Origin: Verrucomicrobiia bacterium
GTDB taxonomy: Bacteria; Verrucomicrobiota; Verrucomicrobiia; Limisphaerales; Fontisphaeraceae
Assembly (NCBI GenBank): GCA_026414565.1
Contig: JAOAIT010000028.1
Span: 46,263-110,262, forward strand
Direction of reading: 5' to 3'
Length of the DNA: 64,000 nt
Position 1 is the first letter of the stretch. Each line of letters opens with the position of its first letter. The translations under genes were made by a program, and so were the position numbers. The notes under the pieces were generated by a model. The model was not told the DNA's origin and did not search any database. It was given only the letters and a program-made list of their open reading frames with translations. Of this stretch, positions 20,409 through 28,650 are shown piece by piece.

Positions 20409-20853
20409 CCACTATTTTCCCCAAGTCGGCCTGCAGTTCACGTTTCATGTCCTGGGCGCGGTCCCTTTGTTCCTTCAGCAATTCGCGTTGGATTTCCCGC
20501 CAGCGTTCAAGACTTTCGCGCAGTTGTTCCCGCAGTTGTTCCCGCTGTTCGGGGGTGGCGGTTTGGTAGGCGCGGCGCACGGCTTCCTGTTCGCGCAGGA
20601 ATTGCTCCCGTGCGGCCTGAAAGGCGGCGATCATTTCTTTGATGTCCGCCGGTTGGGTTTTGTCGGGACGCCCCTTGCGCTCGGGTTTTTCGGCGGGATT
20701 TTGCGGGGTGTTGCGGGGGATGACCACCGGCCGTTCCTGGAGCAATTTTTTCTCCTGGCCGGGGGGCACTTCGGGCGCGGCGGCGGGCACTCGTCCCTGA
20801 CACAGGACGATAGCCGCAATCACCCACACGGCCATGCTGGAACCAGATTTCAT
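20377..20853 (-). CDS. Small exported coiled-coil protein, coupled to the sensor kinase
   Basis: 158 residues. The first 25 are signal-peptide-like (SMAVWVIAAIVLCQG, then AAAPE), a Pro/Lys-rich linker follows, and residues about 70-150 form a charged helix rich in Glu, Gln and Arg (REQEAVRRAYQTATPEQREQ). The stop lies inside the next gene, so the two are one operon. By position it could be a periplasmic accessory of the kinase, as CpxP is for CpxA, but I see no sequence evidence for that family. Function unknown. Confidence 0.72.
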   Translation of the reverse strand: MKSGSSMAVWVIAAIVLCQGRVPAAAPEVPPGQEKKLLQERPVVIPRNTPQNPAEKPERKGRPDKTQPADIKEMIAAFQAAREQFLREQEAVRRAYQTATPEQREQLREQLRESLERWREIQRELLKEQRDRAQDMKRELQADLGKIVDEAKGEGRGR

Positions 20854-21437
20854 GTTATCTTATGTGGCAGGCAGATGCGTTAGCAAAAGTTTCACTAATG
20901 CTAAAAGCAGTCTGAGTACCACATCCCCACCCACCAACCTAATTTCTTGGACATGCCCACGCAAGCCTTTCGTATCATTTTTTCAGCCCTATGAGACAGG
21001 GTAATGTGGAGCCATGGAGCCGCGATGGGCCGGACTTCATGCGGCCAGGACTGGGCCAGCCGGGGTCGAATCGGGCGATGGAGCCAGTGAACTCCCCCAT
21101 GGCGGTTAAACAACCGGGGGAAAGTCACGGGCGGGCAAGGCATCCTTCGGCATCGCGGATATCGGACGTGTATCATTCCAAGACAAATCCAGCCACAAGC
21201 GGGACAGAGAAGGTCCGCGAGGTGCATATTTGCATTTTTTAGAAGACTGGCGGGAAGTTAAGTGAGGATTGAGAGCCAGGTGGAGGAGAAAGGAGTTTAT
21301 TTGTAACCCATTGTTAAACAACAGGATATGAGTTTTTTGTGGCAAATTAAAAATCATTAGAGAAATATAACTTGACTTGGCATACTCATTGCTCTATTGA
21401 GGATAGGTACGTAGTTACCTAAAATCCTAGAGTCACA
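20854..21437. other. 584-nt gene-poor intergenic region between divergent transcripts
   Basis: Divergent upstream region of the kinase operon (minus) and the pseudopilin genes (plus), more AT-rich than its surroundings. Short frames exist on both strands, but none has a plausible start or codon use. A hairpin can form at 21093-21121 (TCCCC...CGGTT / AACCGGGGGA). A promoter candidate lies at 21372-21400. The middle part may be a decayed coding or repeat remnant; I cannot identify it. Confidence 0.5.
21372..21400 (+). promoter_or_regulatory. Candidate sigma-70-type promoter of the pseudopilin operon
   Basis: TTGACT (21372-21377), a 17-nt spacer and TATTGA (21395-21400), about 37 nt before ATG 21438 in an AT-rich stretch. 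Similarity to E. coli consensus only. Confidence 0.4.
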
Positions 21438-21896
21438 ATGACCGCCAGCAGACCCATAGGTAGTTACCGCAAGCCTTTTTCGGCAGCCTTTACCTTGGCG
21501 GAGGTGTTGATTGCGATGTCCATATCGGTGCTCATCATGGGGAGCATTGTATATGGTTATCTGGGGACGGCCACGCGGGCGGAGTGGAATGCCTACTCGC
21601 TGGCGGCGCAGAGTTTGGCGCTGCAGCGGATCGAGCAGGCGCGCTCGTGCAAGTGGGATCCGGAGGCCAGCCCGGCGATTGATCAGTTGGTGGCTTCGAA
21701 TTTCCCGCCGGAGGTGAACATCCTGGACATTCCGGTGTCGGGGACAAACATAGTGTATGCCACCAATTTCACCACGATCACGGAGGTGAGCAGTGATCCG
21801 CCCACCAAGTGCGTGGTGGTGCAGTGTGTGTGGAATTTCAAGGGGCGGCGGAATTACACCAACACGGTGGTGACCTACCGGGCCCCGGACAGTTGA
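21438..21896 (+). CDS. Type IV/II pseudopilin-like protein (prepilin N-terminus)
   Basis: 152 residues. A class III signal is clear: basic leader, then FTLAEVLIAMSISVLIMGSI with Glu at position 5 of the mature helix, the mark for prepilin peptidase cleavage. The rest is a small globular domain with two cysteines near the end. It is probably a minor pilin of a type II secretion or type IV pilus-like system. First of three genes transcribed together (next starts 14 nt after the stop). No peptidase or ATPase gene is nearby. Confidence 0.87.
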   Translation: MTASRPIGSYRKPFSAAFTLAEVLIAMSISVLIMGSIVYGYLGTATRAEWNAYSLAAQSLALQRIEQARSCKWDPEASPAIDQLVASNFPPEVNILDIPVSGTNIVYATNFTTITEVSSDPPTKCVVVQCVWNFKGRRNYTNTVVTYRAPDS

Positions 21897-21910
21897 GAGG
21901 TGGCTTGCCC

Positions 21911-22525
21911 ATGAAAAGACGTTACTTCCAGCATTCCCTGCCGCGGTGGCGCCGCGCCTTCACGCTCACGGAGCTGATGGTGACGATGTCGCTGGTGATG
22001 ATTGTGATGGCGGGGGTGATTTATGGGCATGTGGCGGGGTTGAAGTTGTACGGGCTGACCCGCGCCAAGCTGGGGGCCAGTGATGCGGCGCGTTCGGCGT
22101 TGAGCCGGCTGCTGGAGGAGATACGCTCGGCGCGGCGGGTGCAGGTGGGCATGGGGAGCGCCACCTCTTTCACGCAGATTGAGGAAGGATTCCCGCAGCG
22201 CGGCAATGCGTTGATGATTCATCCCACGCTGAACACCAACACGTGGGTGCGTTATTATGTGGATGCCGCCACGACGCGGCTGTTGCGGATAGACCATGAC
22301 GATGCGCGGCCGCTGGTGATTGCGGAATACGTCACCAACAATCTGGTGTTCACGGCGCAGGATTATCAGGGCAACGTGCTGAGCAATTATTTCAATAACC
22401 GGGTGATTGCGGTGGACCTGCAGTTTTACCAGGTGCAATACCCGATTACGCCGATCGGCACGCCGGGGGCGTATTTTGATTATTATCGGCTGACCACCCG
22501 CGCCACGCGGCGCACGCTGGAATAA
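21911..22525 (+). CDS. Second pseudopilin (PilW/GspJ-like)
   Basis: 204 residues with a prepilin leader RRAFTLTELMVTMSLVMIVM, again Glu at position 5. The following helix (LGASDAARSALSRLLEEIRS) and the strand-rich C-terminal part resemble minor pilins of the PilW/GspJ type. ATG 21911 is preceded by GAGAGGTGG. It lies 14 nt after the first pseudopilin and 9 nt before the third gene. Role inferred: tip or initiation complex of a pilus-like fibre. Confidence 0.85.
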   Translation: MKRRYFQHSLPRWRRAFTLTELMVTMSLVMIVMAGVIYGHVAGLKLYGLTRAKLGASDAARSALSRLLEEIRSARRVQVGMGSATSFTQIEEGFPQRGNALMIHPTLNTNTWVRYYVDAATTRLLRIDHDDARPLVIAEYVTNNLVFTAQDYQGNVLSNYFNNRVIAVDLQFYQVQYPITPIGTPGAYFDYYRLTTRATRRTLE

Positions 22526-22530
22526 GGAGG
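22524..22530 (+). promoter_or_regulatory. Ribosome site deciding a GTG start
   Basis: AAGGAGG, overlapping the stop of the second pseudopilin gene and ending 4 nt before GTG 22535. It supports a GTG start with no ATG alternative nearby. Confidence 0.65.
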
Positions 22531-22534
22531 ATTT

Positions 22535-24376
22535 GTGAGACTGCCCCAAGCATCTTTGGTACGTCAGGACGGTTATGCGCTGGTCATGACGATGCTGTTT
22601 GGCGGGCTGGCCATGGTGGCGCTGTCGGGCGCCATGGAATGGAGCAGCACCAACTCGCGGTTGACGGCGCGGCACAATCAATACCAGGAGACACTGCTGG
22701 CGGCGGAGGCGGCCACGGAGAAGGTGTTGAGCCGGATGATCGTTGATTTCAAGCGGGGGGACGAGGCGCGGGTGTATAACAACCTGGAATTGTACCGGGG
22801 GATGGTGCCCAACGCGGCGGAGAATGCCGCCTGGTCGCGGTATTTGTTTGGGGATGTGAACGGGACACCCAACCGGATGACGGTGGAGAACACGCAGGCG
22901 TGGGGATTCACGCCGCTGCAGTCGCAATATCAGGGCTTGTACGGGCTGGCGGCCAGTTACCGGGTGCTGTGCAACGCGCGGCGGACGGATGCCTTGAATG
23001 ACATCACGGTGGCGGTGGAGCAGAACGTGCAGGTGGCCACGATTCCGGTGTTTCAATTTGCGATTTTCTACGGGCTGACGATGGAGATCAGTTGCGGCCA
23101 GCCGTTCAATGTGACCGGCCGGGTGCATTCCAACCGGGATTTGTATGTATGCCCGGACAATGCCCTGACGTTCTGGACGGACGTGACCTCGGTGGGCAAC
23201 ATCCGGTGGGGCCGGGCGCCGGGGGACAGCCGGGGCGCGCCCAGCGGGACGGTGACGTATCGCGGGGCGCATGACTCCGGGGTGTCGAGCTTGAATCTGC
23301 CCATTGGGACGAACAATTCGCCGGAGGCGGTGCGGGCCATTCTGGAGGTGCCGCCCACGGGCGAGGATCCCAATTCGCTGATGGGCAAGCAACGGTTTTA
23401 CAACAAAGCCGATCTGATTTTGACGGTGAGCGACACGGTGATCACCAACATCACCGGCGTCACCAGCAACCGGGTGGGGGGTGTGTGGCAGTTCACCACC
23501 AACTACTCCTTCACCACCAACATCATCCTGGCGGGCAAGACGGGGCCGTTGTCCCCCGGCGGGGCCGCCACGGTGGGGCCGTCGGTGTTGCAGACCTTTG
23601 TTAACGTGGCGCCGAACAATGCGGCCACCAACTCCTTTTACGACTCCCGCGAAGGGAAGCGGGTGCTGCCCATTGATATTGATGTGGGGCGGATGCGGAC
23701 CAACACGGCGCTGACCTCGGCGCTGGGGCGGGACGTCACCATCATCTACGTGGAGGACAAACGGACGCGCAGTGTCAATCCGAGCACGCAACTGGGGGCG
23801 GTGCGGATGGTCAATGGCCGGACGCTGCCGACGCGCGGGCTGACGGTGGCGACGGACCGGCCGATGTACGTGCTGGGGCATTACAATGCGCCCAACACCT
23901 CGAACCTGGGCAGCACCAATACGGTGGGCACCGCGCCGGCGGCATTGCTGGGGGATGCGATCACCGTGCTTTCCACGGCGTGGCGGGATGACCGGAGCAC
24001 CAGCAGCCTGGACAGCCGGCCGGCGGAGCATACCACGGTGAATGCGGCGTTTCTGGCCGGGATTGTGGAGACCCTCACCTACAACAGTTACAGCGGGGGG
24101 GTGGAGAATTTCCCGCGGTTTCTGGAGGACTGGAATCCGAGCAGCGGCAAGCGCACATTTACCTACAACGGTTCCATGGTGGTGTTGTTTCCCAGCCAGT
24201 ATGCCACCGCGCGATGGGGGTTGTCCGGGGTGTATGATCCTCCGGCGCGGAACTGGGCCTTTGACTTGAATTTTATGGACGCCAAGAAGCTGCCACCGGG
24301 GACTCCTTCTGTGAGCACATTGATTCGCGGCTCATGGAAACTGGCCACGCCCAAGCGGCCAGGCTCTGCAGGATAA
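22535..24376 (+). CDS. Large PilX-like pilus-associated protein
   Basis: 613 residues starting at GTG. One N-terminal hydrophobic helix (GYALVMTMLFGGLAMVALSG) lacks the FTLxE motif but has the PilX-like DGYALVMTM pattern; a long exported part rich in Thr, Asn and Val follows. The segment FNVTGRVHSNRDLYVCP resembles the 'pilus assembly PilX N-terminal-containing' proteins common in this phylum. It is the third gene of the pseudopilin set and probably a surface or tip component. It has no recognised enzymatic domain. Confidence 0.75.
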   Translation: MRLPQASLVRQDGYALVMTMLFGGLAMVALSGAMEWSSTNSRLTARHNQYQETLLAAEAATEKVLSRMIVDFKRGDEARVYNNLELYRGMVPNAAENAAWSRYLFGDVNGTPNRMTVENTQAWGFTPLQSQYQGLYGLAASYRVLCNARRTDALNDITVAVEQNVQVATIPVFQFAIFYGLTMEISCGQPFNVTGRVHSNRDLYVCPDNALTFWTDVTSVGNIRWGRAPGDSRGAPSGTVTYRGAHDSGVSSLNLPIGTNNSPEAVRAILEVPPTGEDPNSLMGKQRFYNKADLILTVSDTVITNITGVTSNRVGGVWQFTTNYSFTTNIILAGKTGPLSPGGAATVGPSVLQTFVNVAPNNAATNSFYDSREGKRVLPIDIDVGRMRTNTALTSALGRDVTIIYVEDKRTRSVNPSTQLGAVRMVNGRTLPTRGLTVATDRPMYVLGHYNAPNTSNLGSTNTVGTAPAALLGDAITVLSTAWRDDRSTSSLDSRPAEHTTVNAAFLAGIVETLTYNSYSGGVENFPRFLEDWNPSSGKRTFTYNGSMVVLFPSQYATARWGLSGVYDPPARNWAFDLNFMDAKKLPPGTPSVSTLIRGSWKLATPKRPGSAG

Positions 24377-24411
24377 ACCACACGACGATTCAACTGACCT
24401 CAGCCCTCGAT

Positions 24412-25017
24412 ATGAAAAAGTTTTATGCGCTGCTGGGCGCCGCGCTGGGAGCGGCAGTGTTGGCTCTCCCGGCGGCGGAGCCTGGCCCGGCGTTCCAGAT
24501 TGTGACGGAGCAGACGGTCTGCCCGGAGTACGGCACGGTGATGTACCGGCGGGCCTTGTTGTGCGAAGGATTGCGGCTGGCATTTCAGCCGCCGGCCGGA
24601 TGGAAAGCCTCGGCCGATGCCGGGCAGCGGGTGCTCTTATTGGAGTCCCCCACCGCGGATGCGCAGATTCGGCTGCGGCTGGTGCTGCCGCGGCGGGAAA
24701 ACACCAATGCGCCGGCGGTGCTGCCGCCCGCGCCGGAGCTGAAGGCGGTGGTGGCGGGGATTGCCGCCGGGGCGGAAATCACGGCCGAGGGGGAATATCC
24801 GGCCGCCGGCCGGGTGGGCAAGAGCCTCGATTTCAATTTTGTGCAGGGGGCGCGCCGTTATCAGGGCCGGGTGGTGTGGGTGACGCTGCCGGAATGTCAT
24901 TTGGAGCTGGTGTTGACGACGTCCAACAACCTGGCAAAAAAACATCCCTTTTTCATTGAGTTGTTGAATTCGCTGGAGGTCAGAAAACTGCAGGAACTCT
25001 CCCAGGTTAGCCGGTGA
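24412..25017 (+). CDS. Exported protein of unknown function
   Basis: 201 residues. ATG 24412 gives a signal peptide (MKKFYALLGAALGAAVLAL, then PAAEP). The mature part is compact, with LRLAFQPPAGWKASADAG, a Pro-rich centre and a C-terminal helix (LAKKHPFFIELLNSLEV). The pattern 'PPxGWKxS ... LELVLTTSxxxxxxxxFFxxLLNSL' resembles small periplasmic proteins with a PsbP-like shape, but this is only an impression. It follows the PilX-like gene by 35 nt and probably belongs to the same transcript. Confidence 0.65.
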   Translation: MKKFYALLGAALGAAVLALPAAEPGPAFQIVTEQTVCPEYGTVMYRRALLCEGLRLAFQPPAGWKASADAGQRVLLLESPTADAQIRLRLVLPRRENTNAPAVLPPAPELKAVVAGIAAGAEITAEGEYPAAGRVGKSLDFNFVQGARRYQGRVVWVTLPECHLELVLTTSNNLAKKHPFFIELLNSLEVRKLQELSQVSR

Positions 25018-25113
25018 TCGGCGCCTATCGGGGGCGGCGGGCGGAGTGCCGCTGAACTCCGGGGCAGCAAGGCCCCGGGCCAGGGAGGGGGGGGAGCGCA
25101 GGGTTTCCCGGGG

Positions 25114-27999
25114 TCAGCCGGGGGGCTGGCAAATTTCGTCGAGTTTGCCCAGCAAATCGCGCATTTGATACGGCTTGTTAAGGAAGCCGTGAATGGGGAA
25201 ACCGGCGGCTTTTTTACGGGTTTCCTGGGCATCGTAGCCGCTGGAGAGCAGGATCCGGAGATTGGGATTGATTTTGCGCAGCTCGCGGCTGGTGGTCAGT
25301 CCGTCCATTTGGGGCATGGTAAGGTCCACGACGGCACACTGGATTTCCTGGGCATGGGTGGTCATTTGTTGGATGGCGGTGGGGCCGTCGGCAGCCATGA
25401 GGACACGGTAGCCGCCGCGTTGGATCAGGCGGGCGGCGGTGGCGAGCACGCTGGGCTCATCGTCCACAACCAAGATGGTGCCCTTGGGGGCAGGGGCCGG
25501 TTTGGTTGCCGGCACAGGCGCCGGGGTGGGGGCGGCTTCCAGGGGTGCCGGGCGGCTGCCGCGGCTGACGGGCAGGTACACGCGCACGGTGGCGCCGGCG
25601 CCGGGCTGGCTGTCCACGGTGATGGCGCCTTTAAGGCTGCGGACGAGGCCGAGAACGACGGCCATGCCGAGGCCGCGGCCATGGAATTTGGTGGTAAAGA
25701 AGGGATCAAAGAGCCGCTCCAGGACCTCAGGGGTCATGCCCTCGCCACTGTCCTGCACCTCCAGAAAGACATAGGGGCCGGGGGGCGGCCGCTCGATGGT
25801 GCGGGAGCGGGAGAGGAGGGCATCATCGCAGACGGTTTGACCGGTGCGGATGACGATTTGGCCGGGGCGTTGGCCGATGGCCTCGGCGGCGTTGGTGACG
25901 AGGTTGACGGTGATCTGGTGGACCTGGGTGGCGTCGGCCTGGACGAGGGGGAGATCATCCTCCAGCGCAAATTGCACATCAATGTGGCGGCCGATGGAGG
26001 CCCGGAGAAACATGGCCTGGTCCCGCATCAGATGGCTCAGATGCACTTCGGACATGGACAAGGGGGCGCGGCCGGTATAGGCGAGCATCTGGCGGGAGAG
26101 GGCGGCGGCGCGCTGGGTGGCCTCTTCGGCGTCCTTCAGGCATTGAGGGAGGACGGTGGCATCGGAGAGGCTGTCACGGGCCATGGTGATGTTGCCGAGG
26201 ATGGCGGTGAGGATGTTGTTGAACTCGTGCGCGATGCCGCCGGCCAGGACGCCGAGGCTTTCAAGTTTTTGGGTTTGCAGGAGTTTGCGCTCCATGTGGA
26301 GGCGTTCCTGCTCGGCGAGTTTGCTGGCGGTGACATCACGGAAGGAGCTGAGGACGCGGGGGGAGGTGCTTTCGATGTCCAGCCACGTATGGGCCACGGC
26401 GAGCCAGACTTTGCGCCCGTCCCACAAGGTGAGCTCTTTTTCATAGAGGCCTTCCAGGGTGCGCTGGGCATAACGTTCCTGGTATTTTTCCAGCACGCGC
26501 GGGCCTATTTCGGGGGCGTATTGTTCGGCCAGGGAGTGATTAATCCATTCACTGCGCGGCTTGCCAAACATCTGGCAGAAGGCCTCGTTGACCATGAGGA
26601 TGCGGCCCTGGTCATCAGTCAGGCGAAACCCTTCGCGGGCGCTTTCCCAAACGGCGCGGAAGAAGGACTCGGACTCGCGGAGGCGGTCGTGGGCCTGGCG
26701 GCGTTCAGTGGCATCCTGGAGCATGGCAAAGGCGCCGGCAAAGCGTCCCTGGCCGTCGAAGACGGGACTGGCGGAGACGTCCATCCAGCGCCAGCCGCCG
26801 TTGGCATGGCGGACCCAGCATTCGTAATGGCTGGAGCGTCCGAGGCGGCGCAGCTCCATCTGGCGATCGTGAAAGGGGTGGTCTTCCGGGCGGAGGAAGG
26901 ATTTGACGGGGCGGCCGAGAATGTCTTCCGGGGTGTAACCGAGCATGTCGGCGATGCGGCGATTGACAAAGACGGTGCGTTCATCGGCATCCATGACCCA
27001 GATGCCCTCGTGGGCGGTCTCGACCATGCGGCGGAAGCGCTCCTCGCTCTGGCGGAGGGCCAGTTCGGTGGTGAGACGGGCCTGGTTGGCGAGGGCCAGG
27101 GCGACCTGGTCGGCCAGTTGCATGGCAAAGGCCCGTTCATCGGCCTCCCAGGCGCGTGATTCCCCAACGCTCTCACAGCAGAGGATGCCGGCCGTCTGGC
27201 CTTCCCGCCGGATGGCCACATCCAGGAGGGAGACGATGCCCAGGGGTTTGAAGTAGGTGTCCACGTAACCGGCCAGGCGGGGGTCGGTGAGGACATCGGG
27301 GGCGCAGACGTAGGCCTCGGTGCTCAGGGCCGCGACTTCGGGGGCAAACTCGGCCGGGCCGAAAACCGTTCCGCTGGTGTGGCGGTTGAAGCTGCGTTCA
27401 TAGAGGTCGTGGCAGCGGAGCTCCCGGCCGGTGGGGTCAAGGAACCAGACACTGACCCGCTCCACTTCGAGCACGGCGGCACCGGTTTCAGTGATCAGGC
27501 GGGCGAGGTTTTCGAGGTTGCCCTCGGCCACGGCGGGGTGGGTGGCCAGGCGGCCGATGGCCTGCTGCTGGCGCTGCATGCGCTCGAGGGCGCGGCGCAT
27601 TTGTTCCTCGGCGTGGCGTTTGTCCTGAAGGTAGCCCCATTCGCGCAAGGCGCGGTGAACCAGATGCGGGAGGTTGGCGAAGGTTTCGGGGGATTTGGCC
27701 AGGTAGTCCATGGCGCCGGCCTTGACGGCTTCCACGGCTTCGCGCTCGTTGCCGAAGGCGGTGAGGAGGACGACAGGGACGCGAAAGCCGCACTGGCCCA
27801 GGAGTTCATCGCCGAGGCCGTCAGGGAGGCGGCGATCGGCGATGATGAGGTCGGGCAGTTTTTTTTGGATTTGGAGGAGGGCTTCGCTGAGGGTGCTGGC
27901 GAAGGCCAGCTCGAAGTCCTCTCCCGCGGTGCGCAGGGCGCGGCGCATCAGCTCCGCATGGGCGGCATCATCTTCAACAATGAGAATACGGCGCGGCAT
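25114..27999 (-). CDS. Hybrid sensor histidine kinase (REC-GAF-PAS-PAS-HisKA-HATPase-REC)
   Basis: 961 residues, cytoplasmic, no membrane segment. Order: receiver (about 3-120, phospho-Asp55 in IIADRRLPDG), GAF (about 150-305), PAS 1 (about 320-435, GIWVMDADERTVFVNRRIA), PAS 2 (about 445-560), dimerisation domain with His591 in GGIAHEFNNILTAIL, ATPase domain (NLVTNAAEAI, DSGEGM, GRGLGMAVVLG), Pro/Ala linker, and a C-terminal receiver (Asp892 in CAVVDLTMPQMDG). The N-terminal receiver means it can be driven by another kinase. The two upstream genes (sensor kinase and single receiver) supply such a partner and lie in the same orientation. Confidence 0.94.
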   Translation of the reverse strand: MPRRILIVEDDAAHAELMRRALRTAGEDFELAFASTLSEALLQIQKKLPDLIIADRRLPDGLGDELLGQCGFRVPVVLLTAFGNEREAVEAVKAGAMDYLAKSPETFANLPHLVHRALREWGYLQDKRHAEEQMRRALERMQRQQQAIGRLATHPAVAEGNLENLARLITETGAAVLEVERVSVWFLDPTGRELRCHDLYERSFNRHTSGTVFGPAEFAPEVAALSTEAYVCAPDVLTDPRLAGYVDTYFKPLGIVSLLDVAIRREGQTAGILCCESVGESRAWEADERAFAMQLADQVALALANQARLTTELALRQSEERFRRMVETAHEGIWVMDADERTVFVNRRIADMLGYTPEDILGRPVKSFLRPEDHPFHDRQMELRRLGRSSHYECWVRHANGGWRWMDVSASPVFDGQGRFAGAFAMLQDATERRQAHDRLRESESFFRAVWESAREGFRLTDDQGRILMVNEAFCQMFGKPRSEWINHSLAEQYAPEIGPRVLEKYQERYAQRTLEGLYEKELTLWDGRKVWLAVAHTWLDIESTSPRVLSSFRDVTASKLAEQERLHMERKLLQTQKLESLGVLAGGIAHEFNNILTAILGNITMARDSLSDATVLPQCLKDAEEATQRAAALSRQMLAYTGRAPLSMSEVHLSHLMRDQAMFLRASIGRHIDVQFALEDDLPLVQADATQVHQITVNLVTNAAEAIGQRPGQIVIRTGQTVCDDALLSRSRTIERPPPGPYVFLEVQDSGEGMTPEVLERLFDPFFTTKFHGRGLGMAVVLGLVRSLKGAITVDSQPGAGATVRVYLPVSRGSRPAPLEAAPTPAPVPATKPAPAPKGTILVVDDEPSVLATAARLIQRGGYRVLMAADGPTAIQQMTTHAQEIQCAVVDLTMPQMDGLTTSRELRKINPNLRILLSSGYDAQETRKKAAGFPIHGFLNKPYQMRDLLGKLDEICQPPG

Positions 28000-28191
28000 G
28001 ATGTGAAAGGGTCAAAGGCGGGCTGCCGGGCAGGCTTGGGGATGGCAAAAGCGGGTGGGGATCTCCTGCTGAACGAGGCGGCCCAGGTCAGGTGCAAGCA
28101 GTGGCCGCCGGCCGGGGGCGGTTTTGCGGCCAGCCCGAAGACCGGGGTAGTGAACGGACGCCTGTTGGATTGGAAACAAAGCCATAGACGC

Positions 28192-28650
28192 CTAGGGGGC
28201 GCGGGTCTCGGGCCAGGGATAGCGGTTGCAGCCGAGCCAGTAGCGTCCAAAAGTTTCCAGGAGGCCGCGAAAGGCGCCATAATCCAGCGGCTTGGCCAGG
28301 TAGCTGTTGGCGTGGCAATCGTAGGCCTGGAAGAGGTCGCGCTCGGCGTCGGACGTGGTCAGCACGACGACGGGGATGAGGTGCAGGTGGGGGTGCTGTT
28401 TGACCTGGCGCAGGACTTCGAGGCCATCGAGCTTGGGCAGGCGCAAATCCAGCAAAATTAAATGCGGGGGCGGGGGCGCCTTGGGCGGAGCAAACATGCC
28501 GCGGTGAAAGAGGTAGTCCAAGGCGGTCTCCCCATCGCGGAGGTGCACCAGCCGGTGGGCAGGATTGTGGCGGGCAAGATTGCGGCGGACCAGCTCGGCG
28601 TGGTCGGCGTTATCCTCCACCAACAGGATGAGGAGTGCTGGCGCTTTCAT
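28192..28650 (-). CDS. Single-domain response regulator (Rcp1/CheY-like)
   Basis: 152 residues, only a receiver domain: ILLVEDNADHAEL, phospho-acceptor Asp68 in LILLDLRLPKLDG, VVVLTTSDAERD, and the Lys in NSYLAKPLDY. The His/Pro-rich loop before the Asp is typical of the Rcp1 subfamily that pairs with phytochrome-like kinases. The start overlaps the end of the upstream kinase gene by 41 nt, so translation is probably coupled. The actual start is ATG 28650; a GTG directly before it (28653) is in frame. No DNA-binding domain: it likely passes phosphate on. Confidence 0.92.
   Translation of the reverse strand: MKAPALLILLVEDNADHAELVRRNLARHNPAHRLVHLRDGETALDYLFHRGMFAPPKAPPPPHLILLDLRLPKLDGLEVLRQVKQHPHLHLIPVVVLTTSDAERDLFQAYDCHANSYLAKPLDYGAFRGLLETFGRYWLGCNRYPWPETRAP

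Noticed and set aside
21055..21085. GGTCGAATC, similar to a tRNA T-loop
   Set aside because: No acceptor stem, anticodon arm or CCA end can be built around it.
21875..24031. Minus-strand frame of about 718 residues
   Set aside because: Antisense to the pseudopilin and PilX-like genes, with Arg/His-rich low-complexity content.
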